From Planctomycetaceae bacterium (lineage in GTDB: Bacteria; Planctomycetota; Phycisphaerae; Phycisphaerales; SM1A02): a DNA stretch of 20,211 nt. The position numbers and the translations under genes were made by a program. The stretch spans positions 1 to 20,211 of the forward strand of contig NYVB01000185.1 of the NCBI GenBank assembly GCA_002684315.1, written 5' to 3'. Positions 1 through 7,371 of this stretch are shown in pieces (position 1 is the first letter of the stretch; every line of letters begins with the position of its first letter). Under the pieces are notes generated by a model, which saw only the letters and a program-made list of their open reading frames with translations, was not told where the DNA came from and searched no databases.

Positions 1-1
1 A

Positions 2-769
2 GCATGCATGAGCTTCAACAATGCCTCATATCGTGAAGTGACCCGCTCCGGAAACCTGAACAACGGGTACGACCTCAACCTGATCAACAGCACTCGCCAG
101 ATGGTTCCAGCGATCTATGCCTGGCAGGAAATCGATCCAAGCGTCGAAATCCGGACATTCGAGCTTTCCAGATGTTCCACCTCGGGACTCAACGAAACAT
201 TCCACATCGGCGTGAAGGTCTGTGACATCGGAAACGGAATGTGGCACTACGAGTATGCGGTCTACAATCTCGACTGCGACCGGGCATTCCAGAGCTTCGA
301 GGTTCCGGTCAACGGCACCTACGAAAACGCGGAACAGGCATTCGCGGTGTACCACTCCAACGAAGTCTACGCCAACGAAGCATGGAGCGCCGGCTACGAC
401 TCCTCCGCTGGAACACTCAAATGGAACAGTGACACCTTCGCCCAGAACGAAGAAGCGAACGCTCTGCGATGGAACACCATGCACACCTTCAGTTTCGACA
501 CCAGCGACCCACCGGTCGAGGGACAGGCGATGCTCAACACCTTCAAGGACGGCGCTGAAATCATGGTGAACATGATCGTTCCAAATGCCGATTTCGTTGA
601 CAACTCCTGTGCTTCGGACCTCAACGGGGACAATGTGGTCGATGGGCAGGATCTTGCCAAGGTCCTGGCATTCTGGGGTAATGCCGGCGGAGACATTGAT
701 GGCGACGGAACCACCGGTGGCACCGACCTTGCCGCAGTCCTCGCCGACTGGGGTTGCATCGGAGAGTGA
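2..769 (+). CDS. Secreted protein with C-terminal dockerin-like Ca-loop repeats (5' end outside window)
   Basis: The frame is open to the left window edge, so this is the C-terminal part of a longer protein; the in-frame ATG at 8 is probably internal. I do not recognise the first ~195 residues. They are acidic, rich in Asn, Tyr and Trp, and look beta-rich, as in extracellular domains, with the Cys pair region of a secreted fold. The last ~50 residues carry two Ca-binding-loop repeats, DLNGDNVVDGQDLA and DIDGDGTTGGTDLA, each followed by L..WG, and they are bracketed by two Cys (NSCAS and WGC). This is a dockerin type I-like tail, of the kind named GC-type dockerin in Phycisphaerales as far as I recall. 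The tail probably directs surface attachment or sorting. The same tail ends the next gene (975-2864). A strong hairpin terminator follows at 810. The enzymatic role, if any, is unknown. Confidence 0.8.
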   Translation, partial: ACMSFNNASYREVTRSGNLNNGYDLNLINSTRQMVPAIYAWQEIDPSVEIRTFELSRCSTSGLNETFHIGVKVCDIGNGMWHYEYAVYNLDCDRAFQSFEVPVNGTYENAEQAFAVYHSNEVYANEAWSAGYDSSAGTLKWNSDTFAQNEEANALRWNTMHTFSFDTSDPPVEGQAMLNTFKDGAEIMVNMIVPNADFVDNSCASDLNGDNVVDGQDLAKVLAFWGNAGGDIDGDGTTGGTDLAAVLADWGCIGE

Positions 770-809
770 TTTCAGAAAAGGCGATTGCCTTCGTAAAAGA
801 CTGCACAGA

Positions 810-840
810 GAGGACAGGGCCTCGAACCCTGTCCTCTTTT
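810..840 (+). terminator. Rho-independent terminator
   Basis: A perfect 10-bp inverted repeat, GAGGACAGGG (810-819) and CCCTGTCCTC (827-836), with a 7-nt loop, is followed directly by TTTT. It lies 41 nt after the stop of the dockerin-tailed gene and before the promoter of the metalloprotease. It separates the two transcription units. Confidence 0.85.
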
Positions 841-904
841 CATTTCCACGAGAGCCAAAACAATGATTCCAGACGGTCTAACTAGATCAAGTATGTGAGT
901 TTCT

Positions 905-933
905 TTGGATTTAGCCTGTTTCATGACTATATT
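905..933 (+). promoter_or_regulatory. Putative sigma70-type promoter of the metalloprotease
   Basis: TTGGAT (905-910) and TATATT (928-933) are separated by exactly 17 nt. The first matches the -35 consensus only at TTG; the second is a good -10. The pair lies between the upstream terminator and the gene, and would give a leader of about 35 nt before the ATG at 975. The spacing and position support it; the weak -35 keeps confidence moderate. Confidence 0.45.
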
Positions 934-974
934 TGAAACACGGACCCACACGATATTTCAAAATGGAAGACACC

Positions 975-2864
975 ATGCTGCACCATTCTAAGTGGCTCAC
1001 AGCCCCTCTTGCGATGCTCACCATCCTCACGATGCACAGCGGAGCTGACGCTGGAGATCGTATCGCACTCACAGGTCACTTGAGCCAGAAGGAATCTCTG
1101 ACGATTCCCGCAGCACCATCTTTCGAACTGATCGATCTGGAGATGCCGGATGAGTCTCTTCCAGAGCAGTTCAGCATGAGCATCAAGATCAATGGTCTGG
1201 ACCATCAGATCGAGGTGAATCGCTATTCACTGCGAGGACCTGACTTCAAACTTATGGTCGATGACGGACTTCAACTCAATGAAGTCACTCCCACCGAAGC
1301 AAGGACCTACAAAGGATCCGTTCAGGGCCGAGAAGGGTCGGCGGTTCGAGCCTCTTTGCTGGACACCGGACTTCATGCCTTGATCGATCTGGGTGACGAT
1401 GAGGGCACCTGGTTCGTTCAGCCACTCGCGAGTTTCGAAAATGCGGATCAGATGGCTCGATCCATTGAGGGGGCCAGTGAAAAAACCCATGTCGTTCTTA
1501 CCGACAGATACGAACTTCCGCAGGGGTATGGTTGTGGCAATGACTCCTTCGATGACATCGTCAACAACACCGAAGACACGACGGGTGGGCTTGCCGGAGC
1601 AAACAAGTACCTCATCGAAGTCGGAGTCGACACGGACTTCGAATACTTCGTGAAGAATTCATCCAGCGTGACCTCCACGCTCAATGACATCGAACTCATC
1701 TGGAACTTTTCCGAAAGTGTCTACGAGGATGATGTCTCCATCGTCTTCGAACTGACGACGACTGTGGTGCGCGCAAGTTCGAGCGACCCGTATTCGAGTT
1801 CGACGGACTCGAGCAACATCCTGAACGAGTTCCGCTCGAGATGGAACAGCTCAGCGAACGATGAATTCCGCATCAAACGTGACGTCGCCCACATCCACAC
1901 TGGCAAGAATGTGGCCAGTGGGGTACTCGGCCTCGCCTTTGTCGGAACGGTGTGCGAACAAAGCTTTGCGTACGCGATGGTTGAAAGTAAATGGACCTCG
2001 AATCTCACGCTCAGAACTACCGTCACGGTCCATGAACTCGGGCATAATTTCGGCGCGGGGCACTGTGATCAGATTTCAGGATGTTCATCCCAGCCATGCA
2101 GAATCATGTGCTCCGGGGTCGGCGCATGCGATTCGGTCTCTGGAAGCAATCTGAAGTTCGAAACATGCGCGGTCAATTCGATCGTGAATTACCGTAACTC
2201 CGTCACATGCGACACCTTGTTCGGAGATGACATTCAACTCCCATTCAGCGAAAGCTTCGAATCGATCTCTTCATTGGTCTGGATACACAACAAGGGAGGT
2301 ATCAGCACGACCAATGCAATTGGAGAAGTCGACGGGACGCGTTCGTTGAATCTCGACTCACTGAACAGCGGAGAATACTCGGACGACGAAATCAGAAGCC
2401 AGAGGATGAATGCCTTCGGATTCGACCCCATGTACGTGGGGTTCCACACCCAGCACAGAGGTGTTGAAGCAGGGAAATCTCTCAGAGTCGAGTATGTCAA
2501 CTCCGCGAACGACTGGGTCCAGCTCGATGAGATCGTCTCGGACGGGTCCACTCAGACCGCTTTCGATTTTCATGAATATGAAATGCCCGCGGATGCGAAG
2601 ACCGTGCGTTTTCGTCTCAGGTTCATCACCAACGGAAGTTCATCAAATGACGACTGGTTCATCGACATGCTGACCATCGACAACTCATCCCAGAAGGAAC
2701 CTCCATGTACACCTGATTACAACGGAGATGGCACCGTCGACGGAGTCGACCTGGCCTTCCTGCTTGGAAACTGGGGCCTGCCGCCGGCCGACCTTGATGG
2801 CGACGGCAACACTACGGGAAGCGATCTGGCGATCGTGCTCGCCAACTGGGGTCTCTGCCTCTGA
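975..2864 (+). CDS. Secreted reprolysin/ADAM-like zinc metalloprotease (M12B-type) with dockerin-like tail
   Basis: A 629-residue secreted protease. The start at 975 was chosen because GGAAGA lies 4 nt upstream and it opens directly on a signal peptide (h-region LTAPLAMLTILTM, likely cut after ADA near residue 26). In-frame ATG 963 and TTG 933 lack these. Residues ~95-160 (YKGSVQGREGSAVRASLL) resemble the M12B propeptide. The catalytic zinc site HELGHNFGAGHCD spans residues 353-365, with zinc ligands H353, H357 and H363 and base E354, and a Met-turn IMCSG follows around 377-381. A Cys-rich stretch then leads to a ~150-residue jelly-roll-like region (~415-570). Two Ca-loop repeats follow (DYNGDGTVDGVDLA, DLDGDGNTTGSDLA) between Cys578 and WGLC. 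The protein probably degrades extracellular protein and may be held at the surface by the tail. The substrate is unknown. Confidence 0.85.
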   Translation: MLHHSKWLTAPLAMLTILTMHSGADAGDRIALTGHLSQKESLTIPAAPSFELIDLEMPDESLPEQFSMSIKINGLDHQIEVNRYSLRGPDFKLMVDDGLQLNEVTPTEARTYKGSVQGREGSAVRASLLDTGLHALIDLGDDEGTWFVQPLASFENADQMARSIEGASEKTHVVLTDRYELPQGYGCGNDSFDDIVNNTEDTTGGLAGANKYLIEVGVDTDFEYFVKNSSSVTSTLNDIELIWNFSESVYEDDVSIVFELTTTVVRASSSDPYSSSTDSSNILNEFRSRWNSSANDEFRIKRDVAHIHTGKNVASGVLGLAFVGTVCEQSFAYAMVESKWTSNLTLRTTVTVHELGHNFGAGHCDQISGCSSQPCRIMCSGVGACDSVSGSNLKFETCAVNSIVNYRNSVTCDTLFGDDIQLPFSESFESISSLVWIHNKGGISTTNAIGEVDGTRSLNLDSLNSGEYSDDEIRSQRMNAFGFDPMYVGFHTQHRGVEAGKSLRVEYVNSANDWVQLDEIVSDGSTQTAFDFHEYEMPADAKTVRFRLRFITNGSSSNDDWFIDMLTIDNSSQKEPPCTPDYNGDGTVDGVDLAFLLGNWGLPPADLDGDGNTTGSDLAIVLANWGLCL

Positions 2865-2902
2865 GCAGGCTTCCCTGGCCGCTCCCGATGATCAAGAACA
2901 CG

Positions 2903-2933
2903 AATCGGCCTCCCCTCATGGGGAGGCCGATTT
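2903..2933. terminator. Strong hairpin terminator between convergent genes
   Basis: A perfect 13-bp stem, AATCGGCCTCCCC (2903-2915) and GGGGAGGCCGATT (2920-2932), has a TCAT tetraloop and a short T run on the + strand. It sits 39 bp after the metalloprotease stop and just outside the stop of the ABC ATPase on the other strand. It can end the protease transcript and may block read-through in both directions. The T-tract is short, so it could partly act as an RNA 3'-end stabiliser. Confidence 0.7.
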
Positions 2934-2939
2934 CCATGG

Positions 2940-3845
2940 TCATGTAGAGGAAGCTCGACTTCGAGAACGAGTGGGTTCTATCGCAGGCGTGTTCACCACA
3001 CCCTGAGGAGGCAACCCGAGGAGATCCTCGGCATAACTGTCCTCGACTCGGCGCTCGGTCAGAGGCCCGAGTGGATCACCACGAAGAAACTGACGAATCA
3101 AGCGGTCATCGTCGGGAAGATCGGGAGCATCCTCATCGGAACACGTACGCAAGACATCGAACTCATCACGGGTACCGATTCGAAGAACTCGCCCCTTGTC
3201 CAGCATGCACATGCGATCCGCGATCGTGAATGCTGAATCCATTTCGTGGGTCACCACCACGCTGGTCACGCCGAGCTTCTTCGTGAGGTCGAGCATCAGT
3301 TGGTCGATCTCCGCGGAGGTCACTGGGTCAAGGCCGGCGGAAGGCTCGTCGTAGAAGAGAATCTGGGGGTCAAGTGCAAGCGCTCGAGCCAGCCCTGCGC
3401 GTTTTTTCATGCCACCTGAGATCTGGGAGGGAAATTTCGAAGCATGCTCACGAAGACCGACGAGTTCCAGTTTGATCTTGACCTGAATATCGATGATGTT
3501 GGGATCAAGTTCGGTGTGCTCGTGAAGGGGGAGCGAGACATTGTCAGCGATGGTCATTGAATTGAACAATGCCCCGGATTGGAAAAGAATTCCAAATCGC
3601 TTTCTGGTTTCATTGAGTGATGATTCATCGAGCGTGGCAAGATCCTCACCGAACAGTTCAACGGAGCCGGAAGTCGGCATGAGCGAGCCGATCATCATTC
3701 TGAGGATGGTGGATTTCCCACAACCGGACCCCCCCATCACGACCATCGTCTCACCTTTTCTCACGTCGAGATTGACACCCTTGAGAACGGTCTGAGTTCC
3801 GAATCGTTTGATCAATTCCTTGGTTTGAATGACTGGCTCGTTCAA
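2940..3845 (-). CDS. MlaF/Ttg2A-type ABC transporter ATPase
   Basis: A 301-residue ABC nucleotide-binding protein. Walker A GGSGCGKST begins at residue 38, Q-loop Gln is at 89, signature ISGGMKKRAGLARAL at 142-156, Walker B LFYDEP with Asp166/Glu167, D-loop SAGLDP, and switch His at 200. GALFNSMTIADNVSLPL and DPVTSAEID are typical of the MlaF/Ttg2A group that powers phospholipid or lipid transport at the envelope. The start is TTG, preceded by AAGGAG at 8 nt spacing, and it overlaps the upstream stop by 4 bp (TTGA), so translation is coupled. About 50 residues after the family core are rich in Asp, Glu and Arg and do not match anything I know. The usual MlaE permease and MlaD substrate-binding partners are not adjacent; the upstream partners are two DUF4190-like membrane proteins. 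The family call is strong, the substrate is inferred. Confidence 0.88.
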   Translation of the reverse strand: MNEPVIQTKELIKRFGTQTVLKGVNLDVRKGETMVVMGGSGCGKSTILRMMIGSLMPTSGSVELFGEDLATLDESSLNETRKRFGILFQSGALFNSMTIADNVSLPLHEHTELDPNIIDIQVKIKLELVGLREHASKFPSQISGGMKKRAGLARALALDPQILFYDEPSAGLDPVTSAEIDQLMLDLTKKLGVTSVVVTHEMDSAFTIADRMCMLDKGRVLRIGTRDEFDVLRTCSDEDAPDLPDDDRLIRQFLRGDPLGPLTERRVEDSYAEDLLGLPPQGVVNTPAIEPTRSRSRASST

Positions 3846-4513
3846 CCGTCTGACTCCTTGTTCATCGTTGGAAATCGGAGAGGTGTCTCGGATCCGGAAT
3901 CAAATTCGACCCAGACCAGACTCAGACTATCCGATGGGGTGCGAATGAGCCCGATCGACACGGGAACCTCACTGATTCCATCTGGTGTCTTGAATTGAGC
4001 TGTGTAGTCATCGAGAGTCCATGGAGCCGCTCCTTCCAGCTCAGGCGGTTGATCGGACAGACAGCGCATGAATTCTCCGTGACGAGTCTCCAGGGCCGTT
4101 TTAAAGGCTGCCACGGCCGTCTCAGAAGGCCGTTCACCCACGAATGCGAATTCATCGAGAAAGGCGTCAGAATCCCCTTGATACAGCGCAAACAAAGCGT
4201 TGTTGGGACCTGAAAAAAGTATTCTTCCTTCACGATCCCACCAACCACTGACACCCCACGCCAGGAGCGGCGTGGCAATGGCGCCGATCAGTCCCAGAAC
4301 GATTCCACCCCAGGCGTATTTTCGCCAGGATGCAACCGACTGGGTGTACCCGAGGAGAAGCGCCGCCCCCCCTGACGAAATGGCGAGCAGGCCGGTGAGC
4401 GGGCAACAGAAGATCAAACCTGCGGCAAAGGAAAGGACCGCCAAGCGTGATGCCAATTCAGATGAAACAGACTCGGAAGCCACTGATTCTGCTGGAAGAG
4501 ATGCGCTCATCAT
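3842..4513 (-). CDS. Small membrane protein with FCCPxT DUF4190-like segment (paralogue of the gene before it)
   Basis: A 223-residue protein of unknown function. Residues ~24-55 form a hydrophobic hairpin around GLIFCCPLTGLL, resembling DUF4190 segments, and a second membrane stretch lies at ~67-92 (GGIVLGLIGAIATPLLAWGV). The remaining ~125 residues are soluble and probably extracytoplasmic, with a helix-rich start (residues 105-150) and a beta-rich end. This layout matches the preceding gene (FCCPMT at about residues 28-33), so the pair look like an old tandem duplication. The ATG follows GAGGAA at 4 nt and overlaps the upstream stop by 4 bp (ATGA); its own stop overlaps the ATPase start by 4 bp. 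The gene therefore sits in the middle of a coupled three-gene operon. A role as membrane partner or regulator of the ATPase is inference. Confidence 0.75.
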   Translation of the reverse strand: MMSASLPAESVASESVSSELASRLAVLSFAAGLIFCCPLTGLLAISSGGAALLLGYTQSVASWRKYAWGGIVLGLIGAIATPLLAWGVSGWWDREGRILFSGPNNALFALYQGDSDAFLDEFAFVGERPSETAVAAFKTALETRHGEFMRCLSDQPPELEGAAPWTLDDYTAQFKTPDGISEVPVSIGLIRTPSDSLSLVWVEFDSGSETPLRFPTMNKESDG

Positions 4514-5253
4514 GATTCCTCACGTGACGATGCCGGTGGTTGTTCAAGATCCGGTGAGTGGTCGTCCCCGCCGGTCTCATCCGTGGAGTCCATCTGGTCG
4601 AGGGGAAGAGGCGGTAGCTGCAAGGTCAACTCAGGCCGCAGCTGCAACTCGATACGTTGAAAAAGAACCGCATGTGGCTTGGTCGTTCCTGATGGAATCA
4701 CAAGGCACTCGACACCTCCGGTGACCGTCCGATCACTGAAACGAAATCCAACCGCCACCTCGTAGCTTCGATCGAGAAAACCGGAATCTCCCGGCGTACT
4801 TCGAATGACGGAAAGTCCTTGATATCCCCCCAGCGAGGAAAGCACTTCATCGACGAACTTGTTGATTTCAACTCTGGATGGCCTTCTTCCCTCGAGAGTG
4901 CTGAAAACACGAAGGAGGTCGTCATCACGCCTGACTGACTCCACGTCGAAAAGAATCGACATGGAGTTTTCGAGCCCCTCCTGCAGGAGACGCTCGTTCA
5001 TCTTCTGAAAACCGTCGAGTGTGAAATACTGAACGGGCACCATGACGAGCCCGAGAATCATCGCGGTTTTCGCGATCTTGCGACCGCCAAGCGTACCATC
5101 GGAAGCTTGAATTCGACGCAGTGCGATCAAACCAAGGACGAACCCCATCATGCTGGTCATCGGACAGCAGAACACCAAAGAGGAAGCAAGGGCGAAAAAG
5201 GGCAAGAGGTGTCTCGGACGAGACTCATTTGCTTCAGGTGCGACGGACTCCAT
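4510..5253 (-). CDS. Membrane protein with FCCPxT DUF4190-like segment and soluble C-terminal domain
   Basis: First gene of the operon, 247 residues from ATG 5253. A GTG at 5286 in the same frame would add 11 residues, but it has no properly spaced ribosome site, while TACAAT lies 6 nt before ATG 5253 and suits a leaderless start. Residues ~17-45 contain SSLVFCCPMTSMMGF then GLIALRRI, like DUF4190, and a second membrane stretch at ~61-76 (AKTAMILGLVMVPV) follows. The outer domain (~80-215) has helices then strands ending in ECLVIP and VLFQRIELQL, vaguely like NTF2/lumazine-binding-type folds. The last ~35 residues are low-complexity Pro, Gln, Asp and Ser. It is divergent from murD across 63 bp. 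No function is recognised; coupling to the MlaF-type ATPase suggests an envelope role. Confidence 0.72.
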   Translation of the reverse strand: MESVAPEANESRPRHLLPFFALASSLVFCCPMTSMMGFVLGLIALRRIQASDGTLGGRKIAKTAMILGLVMVPVQYFTLDGFQKMNERLLQEGLENSMSILFDVESVRRDDDLLRVFSTLEGRRPSRVEINKFVDEVLSSLGGYQGLSVIRSTPGDSGFLDRSYEVAVGFRFSDRTVTGGVECLVIPSGTTKPHAVLFQRIELQLRPELTLQLPPLPLDQMDSTDETGGDDHSPDLEQPPASSREES

Positions 5254-5259
5254 GCTTGA

Positions 5260-5265
5260 ATTGTA
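5260..5265 (-). promoter_or_regulatory. Putative -10 element placed for a leaderless transcript
   Basis: On the minus strand TACAAT lies 6 nt before ATG 5253. A -10 at this distance would start transcription at or within a base or so of the ATG. There is no Shine-Dalgarno sequence in between. I see no convincing -35. Confidence 0.4.
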
Positions 5266-5316
5266 ACGCAAGCCATGGGTACTCACCTTTCCATGGAAGA
5301 GTGATAAACTCGATGC

Positions 5317-6705
5317 ATGATCTCGCTCGACGAAGACAAACAGGCAATCGTCATGGGGCTTGGCAGATTTGGCGGAGGACTGGGTGCCACCAGATATCTT
5401 CTGAATCGAGGGGTGCGGGTCCTGGTCACCGACAGAGCCACCGAAGCGGAACTCGAGGGCCCGGTCCGGGCGTTACGAGACGAGTTTGCCGGGGACAAGC
5501 TGAGATTCGTTCTGGGGGGCCACGATGAGGTTTCCTTCGAGAACACCGACCTGCTGATCGTCAATCCAGCTGTGCCTGAACCCTGGAAAAATGACTTTCT
5601 GCGACAGGCTCAAGAGTGCGGCCTGGTGGTCTGCACCGAAATCGAGCTGCTTCTCGATCGTCTCCATGCACTTGGTCAGAATCGACTGATCGTCGTCACT
5701 GGTTCTGCAGGAAAATCGACCACCTGCTCGATGATCGCTCACCTGGCACGCCGGATGGAACTCAACTGTCTTCTCGGTGGCAATATCGGTGGGTCGTTGC
5801 TGAGTCAGACGGATGAGGAGCTGACCGAGGCCGATGTCATCGTTCTGGAACTGTCGAGTTTCATGCTGCACTGGATTCACCAGCGCCTTGTTCCGTTCAG
5901 TCCTGCGGTCGGCGTTCTGACCAGCCTTGATGAAAATCACGTCGATTGGCACGGCTCATTGGAGCACTACATCGAATGCAAATCTGTGATTCGTGACTCG
6001 CAACGATACATCCCTCCGATCAACGAAAGTGCCATCTCTGGTTCCATACGTGCACAGCAGCATGACTCCAAGAATCCACCATGGTGGAGCACCGAGCAAG
6101 ATGACTGGAGCGTACAACTACGAGCCCGCATTCTCGATGACATACGTATCGATCTCCCCGGGCACCATCAGAAGGAGAATGCGGCCACCGCATGCGTCGC
6201 TTTGTCCGTCCTGCTGTCGGAAGAAGAGAAGCTCAGCACTCTGGCGAGGTCTCTCGCCCCCCTCATCGAGACCTTCAGAGGGCTTGACCATCGACTGAGA
6301 CCACTGGGCGTGTCATCGGGCATTCTGGTGGTGGATGACTCCAAATCGACGACTCCGGGAGCGACGGAGCGAGCCGTGGAGGCGTTTGATGATCCCTCGA
6401 AGATCCACCTGATCGCAGGCGGCTACGACAAAGGTGCGGATCTCTCGACCATCATCTCACTGAGCACTCGCCTGGGCGGGCTCTACGGAGTGGGCCAGAC
6501 TGGAGAAGCCATTTCGAGTGGAGAGAACGGCATCGAATGCGACACGATTGAAAACGCAGTCAACGAAGCCAGCAAGCATGTCGAGAAAGGTGACGTACTT
6601 CTGCTGTCACCAGGCTGTGCCAGCTGGGATCAATTCAGCGACTACCAGGCACGAGGGAGAGCTTTCAAGCAGGCAGCTGAATGCGCGCTTGGTTCCCTGA
6701 AGTGA
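5317..6705 (+). CDS. murD: UDP-N-acetylmuramoyl-L-alanine--D-glutamate ligase
   Basis: 462 residues, normal MurD length. It adds D-Glu to UDP-MurNAc-L-Ala in the cytoplasm during peptidoglycan precursor synthesis. The N-terminal Rossmann domain has GLGRFGGG (14-21). The central ATPase domain has VTGSAGKSTT at 127-136, where the common form is TGTNGKTTT or similar, then LELSSFML and NHVDWHGSLEHYIECK, which carry the Mg- and substrate-binding positions of Mur ligases. The C-terminal domain has VDDSKSTTPGAT, the MurD-typical IAGGYDKGADLS, and LLSPGCASWDQFSDYQARG. Those last motifs separate it from MurC, MurE and MurF. The gene stands alone here rather than in a dcw/mur cluster. There is no spaced Shine-Dalgarno sequence; a weak -10-like TAAACT lies 6 nt before the ATG. 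Confidence 0.93.
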   Translation: MISLDEDKQAIVMGLGRFGGGLGATRYLLNRGVRVLVTDRATEAELEGPVRALRDEFAGDKLRFVLGGHDEVSFENTDLLIVNPAVPEPWKNDFLRQAQECGLVVCTEIELLLDRLHALGQNRLIVVTGSAGKSTTCSMIAHLARRMELNCLLGGNIGGSLLSQTDEELTEADVIVLELSSFMLHWIHQRLVPFSPAVGVLTSLDENHVDWHGSLEHYIECKSVIRDSQRYIPPINESAISGSIRAQQHDSKNPPWWSTEQDDWSVQLRARILDDIRIDLPGHHQKENAATACVALSVLLSEEEKLSTLARSLAPLIETFRGLDHRLRPLGVSSGILVVDDSKSTTPGATERAVEAFDDPSKIHLIAGGYDKGADLSTIISLSTRLGGLYGVGQTGEAISSGENGIECDTIENAVNEASKHVEKGDVLLLSPGCASWDQFSDYQARGRAFKQAAECALGSLK

Positions 6706-6749
6706 TCACTCGCTGACTGCCGACGACGTGTCGACCGCATCGTGTCGAA

Positions 6750-7226
6750 TCACTCGTAGATTCGCTTGGATTCTGATTCAGGAATCTCGTCGGACTTGTC
6801 TTCACTGTCGACCCGGTATCGCTCATCATCAGGTCTCGCGGGATATTCAGGATCCCGGATCTCGACCGTGATCTTGCAGGTCTCTTCGGCCGGGCAGCTC
6901 ATCTGGTTGTCCAGAAGGCTGGCGTTGTTTCCTGCATCGGTGATGGTCCACTCAAGCAAGGCGGGACTGTACAAGGGGTCGGTACCACCGTCGGACAACC
7001 AGCGGAAGTTGAGCTGCTTTCCAACTGGGATCTCCTTGACGAAGACCGGCTGTCCGGTGCGCAGTTCCGTGATGACGATCGTCTTCGGTGAGATCGGAGT
7101 CGAGATGTACGCGAAATAGCCCGTGGTTCCACCGTTGGGATTGAAACATCCACTGAGAACCGAGGCGAGCATGCCCACCGAAAGAAGCGCGATGGTACGA
7201 ACTGGGGAAAGACGACTGAATTTCAT
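6750..7226 (-). CDS. Small predicted lipoprotein of unknown function
   Basis: 158 residues from ATG 7226, chosen because GAGGTG lies 7 nt upstream and the protein then opens with a clean lipoprotein signal: Arg near the start, h-region TIALLSVGMLASV, and lipobox LSGC with Cys27. The frame extends 28 codons further upstream without support. The mature part starts with Asn/Gly-rich residues, then about 90 residues that look beta-rich (YFAYISTPISPKTIVITEL, LEWTITDAG) with a Cys pair around MSCPAEETC, and a charged tail of Asp, Glu and Arg. The pattern of strands suggests a small immunoglobulin-like or beta-sandwich fold, but I cannot name a family. It is probably anchored to a membrane facing the periplasm. 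It is divergent from ispF across a 145-bp region with two adjacent palindromes, and convergent with murD. Confidence 0.75.
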   Translation of the reverse strand: MKFSRLSPVRTIALLSVGMLASVLSGCFNPNGGTTGYFAYISTPISPKTIVITELRTGQPVFVKEIPVGKQLNFRWLSDGGTDPLYSPALLEWTITDAGNNASLLDNQMSCPAEETCKITVEIRDPEYPARPDDERYRVDSEDKSDEIPESESKRIYE

Positions 7227-7258
7227 CACACGACACCTCATTGTTGTCACTGATCTTT

Positions 7259-7313
7259 CAGGGTGGCCACGACTGGCCAACGACCCTGATATTGGTCCTA
7301 TGGACACCATATC
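7259..7313. promoter_or_regulatory. Two adjacent imperfect palindromes in a divergent intergenic region
   Basis: The first, 7259-7288, is CAGGG then TGGCCA, CGAC, TGGCCA, and CCCTG, with a few unpaired bases on the right arm; TGGCCA is also a direct repeat of 10-bp period (7264-7269 and 7274-7279). The second, 7288-7313, has GATAT and ATATC ends around TGGTCC and GGACACCA. They touch at base 7288. Both lie upstream of both the lipoprotein (start 7226) and ispF (start 7372). They look like regulator-binding sites or a structured RNA leader; neither has a T-tract. Confidence 0.35.
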
Positions 7314-7371
7314 GGCAAGTGACCCCGAATTGCGTTCGCATTTACAGTGCTCGACGATGTAAATTGGAAGT

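Noticed and set aside
7227..7310. 28-codon upstream extension of the lipoprotein gene
   Set aside because: ATG 7226 has GAGGTG at 7 nt and begins the lipoprotein signal directly; the extension would put the signal internal and covers the palindromes.
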